From the NCBI GenBank assembly GCA_930367205.1, contig OV884011.1, positions 123,005,866 to 123,069,865 on the forward strand: a stretch of DNA of 64,000 nucleotides. Direction: 5' to 3'. Made by a program: the position numbers and the translations under genes. The DNA comes from Acanthosoma haemorrhoidale (taxonomy: Eukaryota; Arthropoda; Insecta; Hemiptera; Acanthosomatidae). This document shows, one piece after another, positions 47,201-57,444 of this stretch; within the stretch, counting starts at the first letter, position 1, and every line of letters starts with the position of its first letter. Under the pieces are notes generated by a model. The model saw nothing but the letters and a program-made list of their open reading frames with translations. It was not told where the DNA came from and did not search any database.

Positions 47201-48485
47201 ATTAGAATTTAATGGATGATTAATCGTAGAAAAGCTTGATATTGGCAAAGTTTTTTTTTTTTTTAATGTCATTCACATCCGAAGTCTCGACGTCTACTTA
47301 ATCCATTATTAATTACTAGCATTGATCTCATTTATTAATTTACTAATCTCATTCTTTCATAATCTAAGTTTTGCAACGTCTTTGATGAACCAAAGACAAA
47401 CCACTACTCAGAAAAAAATTGAATGTTAAATTAAGTTATGGTGATAATTTAGTATACACAATTTAGTTCACTAATTAAAAAAGTTATAAGCTATTACTAC
47501 CGTTATACTGTATTTAATGTGAATTAATGTGGCATCGTCGGATTCAAAGTCTACTTGCAAAATCTTGTAGATTAAAAACATATTCCTTAAGACTGATATG
47601 AAATCCATAGATACAGTTAATCATCATCTTGATACATCAAAGAAAAAAAGAAGATGTACGGTCTAAAAACGAAATGAATTTTTCATGCTGCTTGGAGGGG
47701 AGGGTCATCAGGGGGTCCTGAAGAGACTTTCTGTTTGTTTTTTTCTGTCCAGCCTAATGACTATTGCAATACCCACATTGAATATTTTCATGAATATTTT
47801 AGGTTTTGCTGAGGTGCTGTAAACATTTACATGAAGTATGCCTAATATCCCAACGGTTAACATGTTTATTTTAAATAATAATGTTATTTTACGCTACAAA
47901 TACAGATATGTAAAATATAATTGGTTTTGTCAAATAGACAAGTGGCTAAGCGAGATAGGCAAGTAAAACATTTTATCTGAAACATGCCTAAAAGCTTTTA
48001 AAGCCTAAAATTCTCATAGTTTTGGACTCTTTTAAAGGACACCTTCACCAAATTATTATTCATAATTTGAATAATTCTGGATTCAATCTTAACTCTAACA
48101 AACGTTTACCTTTCGTTTAACGTCCCATTCACTTCAACTAAAATACTGTTGTTGAAAAACAAAATATGTGCCTGCCCCGATTTTGACGTCTACAACGTGG
48201 GGATGAGGCTACTGCAGTGTATACCTGCTTTGCATTGGAAAAGGCTTGAGCTCATTCTTCCTTAATCCTGAGCCTGCAACTAAAATTATAGGTAAAACTA
48301 CCTGCTAAAAGAAAAACGATAATTTCACGGAACAGAAATTTCAAAATTGCCGTTTAAAACAATAATTATAATAGTCACGCAACTTACGGCAATAAAAACA
48401 CTGGAGAAATTTATTTTATTTTTAAAATGTCGTTTTGTAGGTCACCAAAAAAAGGAAAAACTAAAAGATATTGCTGGCCATATCT
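44245..48485. other. AT-rich stretch, nothing firmly recognised
   Basis: Over 4 kb. A GC-richer island at about 44745-45130 (CCCCCCAGCTAAGCCCCCCGG within it) has no frame or known repeat match. Minus frames at 45970-46218 and 46316-46600 are Ile/Phe/Asn-rich and look like chance. Confidence 0.35.
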
Positions 48486-48489
48486 TGTT

Positions 48490-48560
48490 ATGTTTATTTA
48501 GTAAGGGTTCCTGGCCTTTAGATACTGGGCATACCAAAGATACTGTCCTATAATTTGTTT
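48490..48560. repeat. Left arm of a ~70-bp inverted repeat
   Basis: GTTTATTTAGTAAGGGTTCC...ATACTGTCCT is repeated in inverted orientation at 49498-49568 with only a few differences. About 940 bp separate the arms, and most of that is the truncated LTR at 48714-49482. Confidence 0.85.
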
Positions 48561-48713
48561 GGTCCAGTTGGTCTTTTTTTGCTTTCAGTGTAGTTACAGT
48601 GGTTCAATTTCGCCAAATTTTATGGAATGGCTTACCGTCTGAAATTTGGTTATATAAGTACGAATGTCCGACAATGTCTTCCTATTTTTGGCAAGCTTTT
48701 TTTTAAAAATAAC

Positions 48714-49482
48714 TGTAGCGACCGCTAACTACATAAGATAAATCACCCTATACTCTATTGTATATATATATTGTAAACAAATGTAAATAACATTACAAAA
48801 ATATAAACCATTGTTTTTGTTTTTTTTTGTTGTTTTTTTATAGCCCCTTTAAACTTACAGACAATTATATACAATTATAGATCCTCAGGTGAATCTAGTA
48901 AACCATTGTAAATATGTTAAACAATAAAAAATGCATTAGAGCCAATTAGTTATATGAGCTGGGACACCAACTGTCAGCCAGGTAATAGACCTAACCACCG
49001 GGAGACCCCCCCGGCTCTGTCAGGGAACAAAGGAACCGCACATCATTGGCTACTACAATAGTGATCTTTATTGGCTACTGACAAGGCCAGTTGGTTTTCG
49101 TCCTGTATGTCATTCTCCTGACAACTACTGGCTCGTGGCTGCCCTGCTTGAAACTCTGAAACTGCTGCTTCTTTATGAAAAACCTCTGCATCTCTTTCTC
49201 TCCCCGCCTCGCTACGTTTTAGTCCGGCGTTGTCAGATCCCACACCTTCCTAGTGGGAGGGAATCTCTGCCTTCGTCTCGCTAAATCTAGCACCTCCTTG
49301 GGAGAGACCTCACCCTAGTGGACAACGGTTGTACAGGCCCTGCAAACTTACCAAGCAGTGTTTCCCACGACGATTCAGTCTGCCTCTCTCCGGTTTACAC
49401 TCGCCTTTGGGATCCGGACGGATTTTGCCTACCCTCAGATACCGAGTGCGAATTCGTGGTCATTCCAAGACCACACAAACTA
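48714..49482 (+). mobile_element. 3'-truncated LTR carrying a nested retrotransposon
   Basis: A family LTR beginning TGTAGCGACCGC. It contains the TCATTC initiator (near 49110), the conserved GTGGTCATTCCAAGACCAC stem-loop (49457-49475), and breaks off at CACACAAACT, about 300 bp before the usual end. It is followed by GAGGGTAGGCGAAA (49483-49496), the near-exact reverse complement of LTR positions 49423-49436. A family B-related insert sits at 48814-48898. Confidence 0.85.
48814..48898 (-). mobile_element. 85-bp nested retrotransposon tail with 10-bp target duplication
   Basis: T-rich sequence at 48814-48840, then AGCCCCTTTAAACTTACAG and AGATCCTCAGGTGAATCT, the same 3' end as the element at 25228-25645. 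An exact duplication TAAACCATTG flanks it (48804-48813 and 48899-48908). It interrupts the LTR sequence AAACCATTGTAAA seen intact in other copies (AAATCATTGTAAA near 3041). Confidence 0.9.
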
Positions 49483-49497
49483 GAGGGTAGGCGAAAT

Positions 49498-49568
49498 TAA
49501 AACAAATTAAAGGACAGTATCTTTGGTATGCACAGTATCTAAAGGCCAGGAACCCTTACTAAATAAAC
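49498..49568. repeat. Right arm of the ~70-bp inverted repeat
   Basis: Inverted partner of 48490-48560, directly following the broken LTR end. Confidence 0.85.
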
Positions 49569-49569
49569 G

Positions 49570-49875
49570 GCTTATAAGGTCTCTTTAAAGTAAGGATTTC
49601 TTCACTAAAAATCGAAGTGGTTTCCGATTACTTTACCCTAGAACAGATAATCTAATGAATTTACGATTTAGGATAGGAGCAATAACACCCGGGGAAGTTC
49701 TCTTAGAATCCATGGATATTGCTATAACGTATGGATTGGTATTCCGCTCTCCTATTCTGAATAAAAGTATGAGGTAAATGTACAGAATACAAGGCGCGTG
49801 AAAATGGCAAGTGATAATAAAGCTAACCTTACGAATGAGTTACTAATACTAACCTAAATATAACTAACTAACTTA
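49570..49875. other. Unassigned flank, possibly family B 3' UTR
   Basis: Lies 3' (minus sense) of the ORF2 fragment at 49880-50030; the 49840-49880 end (ACTAACTTAACTTAG..) vaguely resembles 25480-25510. Otherwise unrecognised. Confidence 0.3.
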
Positions 49876-49879
49876 ACTT

Positions 49880-50030
49880 AGTTTTCTCGGACAGTCTGCT
49901 GCCATCGATGTGGGAAGGGTGGTGGGGTCATAGTGGGAAAGAGTGGGTTTGTCAGGTGTTGTGACGAGTCAAAAAACGTTATGTATCTCCGGTGGATAAG
50001 CTCACCCGCCGACGAGACGCCAAGAAATGG
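49880..50030 (-). pseudogene. Family B-related ORF2 C-terminal fragment
   Basis: The minus strand encodes RRYITFFDSSQHLTNPLF then TPPPFPHRWQQTV, the same end of ORF2 as at 25510-25640 and 12180-12260. No poly-A junction or target duplication was identified. Confidence 0.7.
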
Positions 50031-50034
50031 GTGC

Positions 50035-50845
50035 ATGCCAACGTCTTACCCTCTGGACCACTTTTATCATGATACCATTCGGATATCGTGGGGGACTTTT
50101 ACCTGTACTGTCAGTTAAGTGAGTATGCAGTGAGGCACCGTACATCAGAGCTGGCCGGATGACACGTTTATATTATATAAATATTATACCATCAGTTTGA
50201 GTAGCAACGAAAAGTTAGGTGAAGTTAACAAGAGTGAAAGCTGGTAAGACTTGCTATTCTTATTTCAAATTGTTTTTTTTAAGTACCCTTGATTGAAATT
50301 GGAGTGCTCTAGGGATCGGTAATGTTTGTTACTTTATTCCTTGTTTCAATAAATAGGATATGTGTTTTTTTTGTGTTTTGTTCATTCTATGACCATCACA
50401 TACTAGACTGAATTTGGCATGTAATTTGATTATTTTGTACAGGTAAAGGACTTGATATATATATATTTATTGTAAGTATTGAATTTCAATCATGTTTTTC
50501 TTTTGTACAGAATAAAATCAGGTTTAAAGAAAGAATCTTACAAGAATTACTAAAGAAATAGTTCCTCTGGGGAAGACATTTCATATCAGCGATGATCTCT
50601 TGATTATCACCTGTCATATTAAAATATATGCTATTGTTTAGAAACATTATTCATGATTACCTCCACAAAATCAAAGAATTGTGTTAAAAAATGGATTAAA
50701 GATTTCATACTCAAAATCGACTTCAATACTTACAAGAAAACTGGTAGAAAGTATCATCAGAGCTTCTTGATAAAAATAAAATAGTACTTACGAAACAAAT
50801 TATTTGGCGTTATATTTATTGGAAAAATAACATGATAATCAAAAA
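50035..50845. other. AT-rich stretch, nothing recognised
   Basis: May contain the decayed RT of the I-like element that becomes recognisable at 50850, but no motif is visible. A short (TA)n tract occurs near 50456-50466. Confidence 0.35.
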
Positions 50846-50849
50846 TTAT

Positions 50850-51690
50850 GATACCTTTCAAAACTCTCGACTCAGGTTATGTTTAGAAGTCTTGCGTACA
50901 AGACTCATCCTCGGTGAGAATGGTGAGCTACTGTTAGAAATGAGAGGAAAATACTTACCCCCAAAATATGCACCAAAAATATCACCTATATCCCTCCATT
51001 AAACTTGGATGAGTTTTCTCAAAACCAAAGAATCTCCTTATGTTCAATAAATCTCCACGGTGGACTTTATCCCAAATATTTTAGAACCAAAAAAAGTAAT
51101 AAAAAGACTACTATACCAACAATATACCCAAACGATTTAGAAACCACTTTTGTCATAGATGCCTTAAAAAAGCAATGTTGGTAAGAATAATAACCACAAG
51201 CCTCTAAAAAAAACCGCTGGTTTTTTAACTGATGATGGAATAATTTGCATTCAAACCCGATAAAAAATAGATCATGCGATCATGATTCAAGACCTATAAA
51301 AAATCATCAAATTTTTACTTACAAATTACAAAATCATAACTGGAGGGAATGAAATTGAATTGTGTTGGCTTCCATCACGCACAGGAATACCTGTTATTGA
51401 TAAGTCAAAAACAGAAGCTTCTTCTGACTGTAAATGTCCACGCTACACCTAAATACTGACCGAAGGAAAGAACACAGTGGCTTGGCGATTGAATGAGCTT
51501 TAGTACTGGTCAATAAACAGTCGCTTAAGCTATAAAGGAGGGAAACAGAGCTTGGGAATCAGAATGGAATGAGGTCGAAAAAATAGCTACTCCCGTACCT
51601 GGAATTACGCGTATGAAAACTGGACATACGTACTCACATTTTTCTTCTTTTCCAATTTATATCAACCTGAGACGAATGCGATAATTAACT
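50850..51690 (+). pseudogene. Decayed I-like non-LTR ORF2: post-RT region and RNase H
   Basis: Three in-order pieces are recognisable. At about 50850-51000, FQNSRLRLCLEVLRTRLI and LLEMRGKYLPPKYAPKI match the 'iqN.aLRl.lGalrtsp...E..ePPL.lRr..L...Ya.ki' region after the RT. At about 51335-51430, ITGGNEIELCWLPSRTGIP followed by DKSKTEA matches the C-terminal RNase H 'v.f.WvPSHvGI.GNe.AD..Ak', with several expected residues changed. At about 51540-51680, AWESEWNEVEKIATPVPG and TRMKTGHTYSHF match the final 'W...W....kl..i.P....lTRlRtGHt..TH' segment. Frames differ and stops intervene. A terminal RNase H places it with I/Outcast/Loner-type elements, a group separate from families A and B. Confidence 0.75.
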
Positions 51691-51691
51691 T

Positions 51692-51985
51692 TTCATCGTT
51701 AAGTGCGCAGGCAAGCAATATTTTTCTGTTTTTATTTTTTTCTTCCTTCAAGTTTATGTAGTTTTTTGTTCATTTTTTTGACCAACCGAAAACATTGGCT
51801 TTTGTAGGTCACTTACTACCTGATTGTACCCGGAACTAGATTAGAAAGATGCTACGTATGCGACATAAAAGAGTCAGAACCATACGCCATATAGATACCG
51901 GTAGAAACAAAAAAAAATTTAAGAAACAACGCCAACTGCATTCTACTGCGAGCAAAGCGCGCCTATCCCCTCAAATTTGTTGACA
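51692..51985. other. AT-rich stretch, possible 3' part of the I-like element
   Basis: No coding match. Contains a Thr/Arg-like degraded frame near 51840 (LRMRHKRVRTIRHI), which does not match a known motif. Confidence 0.3.
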
Positions 51986-51987
51986 TG

Positions 51988-52640
51988 TGTCGGGTCGTCA
52001 CGAGGGGGGTGCCTAGTTACCCTAGCCCTGGTGACGAAGTGAGGGTTGATTACGCTATGACCTGGACAATTGCTTCATGACGGGTCTTACTATCTAACTC
52101 TATATTTGATAGGCATGTGCCCCGACAATGAACTATGTTCAGCAGAAGAGGCATAGGGTAGGTAGTGTAGGTAGTTTATGTGGTAGGCGAAAATCGTCCG
52201 GAACCCAGAGGCGAGTGTGAATCGTTGAGAGGCTAAATTAGACACTGATTTGCTGTGGTTGACACTACTAGGTAAAGTTTGTAGGGCCACGGCAACCTTT
52301 GTCCGCGAGGGAGAGGTCTCTCCCAAGGAGCTGCTTTAGTAGGGGTTTTAGCGAGGCTAAGGGAGAGAATACCACTAGGAGAGTGTGGGGTCTAACAAGG
52401 CCGGACTAAAACATAGCGAGGTTAGGAAGATAGGTCCATAAGTTTTCATAAATGAGAAGGCCAAGTCTTGAAACAACAGTGCAGCTGCAGGTTCACCAGT
52501 TAGAGAGCCGTCGTGAGAATAATTTACAGGCCAAAACCTGGCCCTACTTATACTCAGCGGTGGCTCGTTAGTAGCCAATGATGTAAGGCGTTATTGTGGC
52601 CAATGATATCGAAGCTATGATCAATGCAAAACTTTAACGG
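51988..52640 (-). mobile_element. LTR, minus strand, truncated at its upstream end
   Basis: Begins TGTCGGGTCGTCACGAGG (the inverted LTR terminus) and follows the family through the CCCCGACAATG..., GTCTCTCCCAAGGAG and AGGCCGGACTAAAACATAGC segments. GGTAGCCAATGATG-like CCAAT boxes occur near 52570-52605. The final CGGTCGCTACA expected at the far end is missing, so it ends at about 52640. No target duplication seen. Confidence 0.75.
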
Positions 52641-52644
52641 TTTC

Positions 52645-53014
52645 CCCCAACACAAAAATAAACCCTAAAATGAATCACACAATTCCTTAGCAAAATACAC
52701 TAAGATCATTCCAATATGAAAACCATAAAAAAAAGGATATTAAATCAAATAGATTGGTGGAATATAAACTAAATATAAAATATAAATTGATTTGAGTTAG
52801 AATCTTCTAACATCACAGAAAAAATAACCTGAAAATCATACAACTGTAACATAATTTTAAAAAACAACTAAAAAAAACACTGAAACAAAGTGAGGAAGCG
52901 ACGCTGAAACTAAACTACACTCAAACCCTCGGGTGGAACTAATTTGGCCCGTTAAAACGCATGCTTGAGCTAAGCCCAACGGTCAGTTGGCCTCGGATAA
53001 ATCTACTCCGGATT
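52645..53014. other. AT-rich spacer before the large duplication
   Basis: Nothing recognised. The last bases GGATTTAGGATTAGG span the left boundary of the duplicated block, which begins at 53015. Confidence 0.4.
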
Positions 53015-53573
53015 TAGGATTAGGGGTGGTATTGGGTTCTATTGTGTGTTTTGATCTGCAAATTTGATATCGGTTAGGTAGGCCAGTTATTATAGTTATG
53101 CTGATTGGTCTTCGAACTTTAGCTGCTTACACTTCAGATCCCCAATGATTATCCAGCTACGTGCCGACTGTGTAATACATCCCATCACCCTTATTATTAC
53201 TAGGAACTTGACATTTTTTTTCTATTGGATATCATCGATGATTTTGATTTCGGTCTTGCCTGACATACTTCAGTAAACGAGACTGAATCCTTGTGCTATA
53301 GTTTTTCCTTTCCTCTCTATGTTAGGAATGTGAGCAAATGTTTGACTGGGATTAAATATCATAGATTTATTTGGATTCGGTTTCCTCTTGCGATGACATG
53401 TGCTACCATACCCTTGCTTTATTGTAGGTGTAGTGTAGTGGTATATAATAATCGCAGGAATTTCACACAGGGAAAACGTTATAGTTCCCTTACTTAATGA
53501 TCGCAAGGCTAATATTCTGGAGAAGGTAAAGGGTTTTAAGAAAGCTTGCTACTTACTGCAGGGGAAATACACA

Positions 53574-54265
53574 CATGACAGGTAGGTGCCATTTACCGGC
53601 TTTGAAAATGCTATTCTGTATTTACCAAGATTATCAATCTTAACATACAAGCATATTCCCAGTCTCCCCATGGTGGCCTTTTTCAAACTAATTTTTTCTT
53701 ATAAAATAAGTTTGCTGACTAATTATTTATAATAATTACTATAGTATACTAATTATACTAAAACACTAGATATTCAAGAATATTTTTAGCGTCATTAAAA
53801 TCTTCTGCAATAATCATTTATTCCGTTGCTTTACATTCACATTTTACAGCAACAGAGCTAAATCAATGGCGTGAAAAAAGGTATGTAAAGGATTGTTTTA
53901 GTTTTGTTGTTGGTACCATCCACCTTTACTGATACTGAAACCAGCTTGATATTTAGAAAAATATTTGTTTCTTTCCAGCTACTAACACCGCATTCTATTC
54001 TTAATAGTCTTATTAAGAATTACATACGAGTGATACAAATTTCAGATCGATAGGACCAATTCGGCGATCGCTATCAAAACTCATGTTATGAAAAGACGAG
54101 ATGGACAAATAATTAGTCAGCAAACATATTTTATATGAAAAATTTAGTTTGAAAAAGACCACCATAGGGAGACTGGAAATGTGCTTTTATATTAAGATTG
54201 ATAATCTTGGTAAATACAGACTAGCATTTTCAAAACCGGTAAATGGCATCTACCTACCTGTCATG
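53574..54265. mobile_element. Fold-back (MITE-like) element
   Basis: A ~692-bp unit bounded by long inverted repeats: left arm about 53574-53728 and right arm about 54107-54265. They match with scattered differences and one 4-base gap (GGTAGGTGCC versus the inverted GGTAGGTAGATGCC). Outer ends are CATGACAGGTAGG and its complement. The 380-bp middle has no coding frame. Long arms without a transposase fit a fold-back or miniature inverted-repeat element; no clear target duplication was found. Confidence 0.75.
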
Positions 54266-54518
54266 CCAATTATCCCTTCTCAGAACCAATAGTCCTTTCA
54301 TGTGTAAACATATCAGTTACGATAGTGGGTATATGCAGCATAGTTTTAATGTATGTATATTATGATTACAATTTATAAGTAAGAGTTATAATACATATGT
54401 ATTTTGTCCATTCAGTTACTTTTAGAAGAAATAGCACATCTTCTATGTAAGTGCTTTACTGTCTAGGAACACAGCTGGGATTCAAACTTAGAACCTTCAG
54501 ATTAATATTCTGACGCCT

Positions 54519-55000
54519 ATGCAGAATACAAACAATGGCGCAATCTAATATTCTAGGAGATCGAATCCTTTCGACTCTGAAGGATTAAAATTTGGTTTTG
54601 ACGAGAGAATATTAAACAACTAAACATTTATAAAAAATAAAAACAACCGTAACTTATAAATAATAATAGTTTATAATTTTTATGGATCTTGCTAATATGA
54701 ATGATCCATGCAAAATACAAGCAATGACGCAATGTAATCTCTTAGGGGGGTTTCTGTAACCTGGAATATTTTTGATTCTGCATGAAGCATTGACACGAGA
54801 ATATTAAACAACCATAAACTGTAAATAATAAAAACAAACATAATTAATAAATAATAATAGTTTATAACTTTTACGGATCTTGTAAATATGAATGATCCAT
54901 GCAAAATACAAGCAATGGCGCTATCTAATCTCTTAAAGAATTTCTGTAACCTCGAATCCTTTCGACTCTGAAGGATTAAATTTTGGCTTTGTCGCGAGAC
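54519..55000. repeat. Three imperfect ~190-bp tandem units
   Basis: Units begin ATGCA(G/A)AATACAA(A/G)CAATG at 54519, 54708 and 54899, spaced 189 and 191 bp. Each contains ATAATAGTTTATAA and a GGATCTTG..AATATGAATGATCC segment. A minus-strand tRNA-like T-arm (GGTTCTAAGTTTGAATCCC) precedes unit 1. The minus frame of 104 aa at 54692-55006 is only the repeat read as codons. Confidence 0.85.
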
Positions 55001-55462
55001 TTTCAATAAGTCTTATAAATACATGCCTGGATACCAGGCAATTCCTAGATGATTTTGGCGGAGAGTGATTAAATTAACATGCCTATGTACGTTCTTTTTT
55101 TTTTTTTTTATAATCTGTCTAAAAAATATAATTTCAAAAAATACTTTCATACAAACATTTCAACGAAATGGCTTGTGAGGAGTAATTATTCATATTTTGG
55201 AGGTATTAAGAATACTAAAGACCAGGAATAGAGATATCTGTTTCTATACCATGTCTATACCAGACTAATTTTCAATGTGTATTTTGGAAAGTTACATTTC
55301 TACGAAAGTCCTTTTTTTAATTCCATAGAGTGTGTTTGGCAGAGTGAAAATTCACCATTTTGTTCAGCTTTCGGCTGTGGGACTAATAGAATCTGAAGTA
55401 TAACGTAATCTACAATCTACCACCAAATACTTTAATATATATATAGCAACACTGAAAGGCTC

Positions 55463-55696
55463 GTGCGAGTGCTTGGCATGGCTAATTTGAGAAGGCCTTT
55501 GGCCGGCAAAGACTACAGTAAAATCCTATTTATGCAAAAGAATACTAGAACTCGGCTGTCAACCCTCGTCCAGTGCCCGGCTAACAAACACCTCCTGGGA
55601 GCAAATATATTTCTTGGGTGGTCTGGCTGCATTCTGCTGGGGTTTAAGCTGGACTGGAAACGTGATATAACAGTGTGCGATGGCTTAACAAATTAG
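55463..55696 (+). CDS. Unrecognised 77-aa open frame (copy 1)
   Basis: Begins MRVLGMANLRRPLAGKDYSK and continues with TRTRLSTLVQCPANKHLLGA and a short hydrophobic stretch (IFLGWSGCILLGF). The GC content is higher than the surroundings and the composition is protein-like, but I do not recognise it. The overlapping frame at 55675-55935 runs on in another phase to near an AATAAA at 56004, so a decayed coding unit with a polyadenylation signal is possible. Confidence 0.25.
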   Translation: MRVLGMANLRRPLAGKDYSKILFMQKNTRTRLSTLVQCPANKHLLGANIFLGWSGCILLGFKLDWKRDITVCDGLTN

Positions 55697-55993
55697 AGCG
55701 TAATGAAATTTATGGGATTTTAAAACATCTTTCAAAAGTAACAACGGCTACTGGCTACGATATCATGCTCATAAACGTCAGTTATGTAATATTCGTTTTT
55801 AGCTACTACCATATGTGTACTTCAGTTGAGACATATGGTCTACCCATTATTTGTTCTTTTACAACCCGCCTAGCCCTAAACTACCTGCCTCCAGCAACCC
55901 ACATCCAAAACCCCACACTTGTCCTTAAGCCTTAGGCAAGGAATGTTCTAGTACTGTAATTCATTAATATTTGTATATATACCAGTGTTTTGA

Positions 55994-56284
55994 TTGTTAT
56001 TCATAATAAAGTTTTTTTTAAATACTATCCTCGAACAAGATTATTTAACTGTCGATTTGTCCAAAAGAACTTCAGCGTGTTTTCATAGACTTTTCCTAGC
56101 TTCATTCGTTGAATTTGTGGCCCTCAGGGATGATGAGATGAATAGTTTATTACGTTACAATATCGTACCACTGGTCGAAGCTAAGAAGAAAGTACACACC
56201 GGTCAACCAGTTCCCAAATGGATAATTTCTTGCGAATGCTTAGACGACATTCCATTTCGTGCTAGCCAGACTATACGTATTTAA
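55994..56284 (+). CDS. Unrecognised 96-aa open frame (copy 1)
   Basis: After a chance-looking N-terminus it reads TVDLSKRTSACFHRLFLASF, FVEFVALRDDEMNSLLRYN and KWIISCECLDDIPFRAS, more protein-like than typical frames here. No known domain. It might be an exon or part of an old mobile element; the true start is uncertain. Confidence 0.25.
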   Translation: MLFIIKFFLNTILEQDYLTVDLSKRTSACFHRLFLASFVEFVALRDDEMNSLLRYNIVPLVEAKKKVHTGQPVPKWIISCECLDDIPFRASQTIRI

Positions 56285-57231
56285 CCGATGCCAATCTTCA
56301 TTCCACAGTCGTGGCACTGTGTTTTTTGCTTTTGTCATGGAATTGTGTCATAGCACTGTAGGGATGGGCATTTGCTTGCATGGTTATGGTTGAAGAAGCA
56401 ACTTCCTTGAGTTTTCGACCTGCTAACTCGTTTCTATGAAATTCTGTGTGATGGAATCCAACACGATCGAATTTTACCGCATTTTCTCGAGACGGTTAGA
56501 TCTGGTTTAGTTCTGGACTTTGGGAAAGTTTTACCATTGATTTTGAACAATATGGTTTATTTCACCAAACACTTAATCAGCATATATCTGAGTTGTTATA
56601 TAATATATTTCAGGTCGATTCTATCATTTATAAATTTATTACAGTTGCCGCTATGATACAGCTTAAAGACGAAAAGTCTGTTGGACCTAAATTTTATTAA
56701 AAGTAGTTCGACTAGGGGTAAGTAAATGATTTTTTCTGTTAATAATTTTGTTTTCCATCGCCTAAAAACAGCACGGTAATTTCATATTTGTGCACACATC
56801 GGGTTACTTCTGTATCAATGTTCTCAGTACCAGATCTGAGTTTGAGAATAGGAGACATAATTTACGCTCCCCTTATTTATTTTTAAACATTTAGCTTTAT
56901 CATTTAATTTATGAGATACTTTATAATGGCAGTGTATCCACTGAAACCGATATCATTATAAGATAGGGGTAGTCCAGAGATAGGTGTGTATTTATTAATA
57001 AGAATAGCCTACAACTAGCATTTCAATATAACACTTAGGTATTGTTTTTTGTAATATTAATATTCTTTAAAGGAATTATGATAGAGCTTTAGAAGGTATG
57101 AAATAAATAAATTCAGGAAGTGTCGCGATATTTTTTTTAATTTTAAATCAATATTTTCAATATAAATGTCATCACCAATAAATATAATTTTCAAAACACG
57201 AGAAAATATACTGCCCGTAAATGGAACAATG

Positions 57232-57444
57232 TCACGTGTGACACATCGGTACGATCAAAGGCGACGAGTTTGAGTATGTTGGGTTCGACAAACCTCGGGA
57301 AATCGGCGGTCCAAAGTTTTTCCACTCTGTCATATGCAGGAGATCCTGGACTTTGGAAGGAATCAAAGCCAAAGTTGTGCTGGGGTTAACGAGTTCCGGC
57401 CTCTCTGTAAGCGATAATCCACCGTTTTTAGCCCTCCCTTTCAA
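57232..57444 (-). CDS. Unrecognised 70-aa open frame (copy 1)
   Basis: Minus-strand frame MKGRAKNGGLSLTERPELVN..., with a Pro/Ser-rich end (SRGLSNPTYSNSSPLIVP). It lies in a GC-richer patch between AT-rich flanks, so it could be an exon, but I recognise no family and no clear splice sites. Confidence 0.2.
   Translation of the reverse strand: MKGRAKNGGLSLTERPELVNPSTTLALIPSKVQDLLHMTEWKNFGPPISRGLSNPTYSNSSPLIVPMCHT

Noticed and set aside
53270..53506. Overlapping 78-aa minus and 68-aa plus frames kept in both copies at 59114-59350
   Set aside because: Conservation is trivial because the whole duplicated block is identical; neither frame has a recognisable motif.
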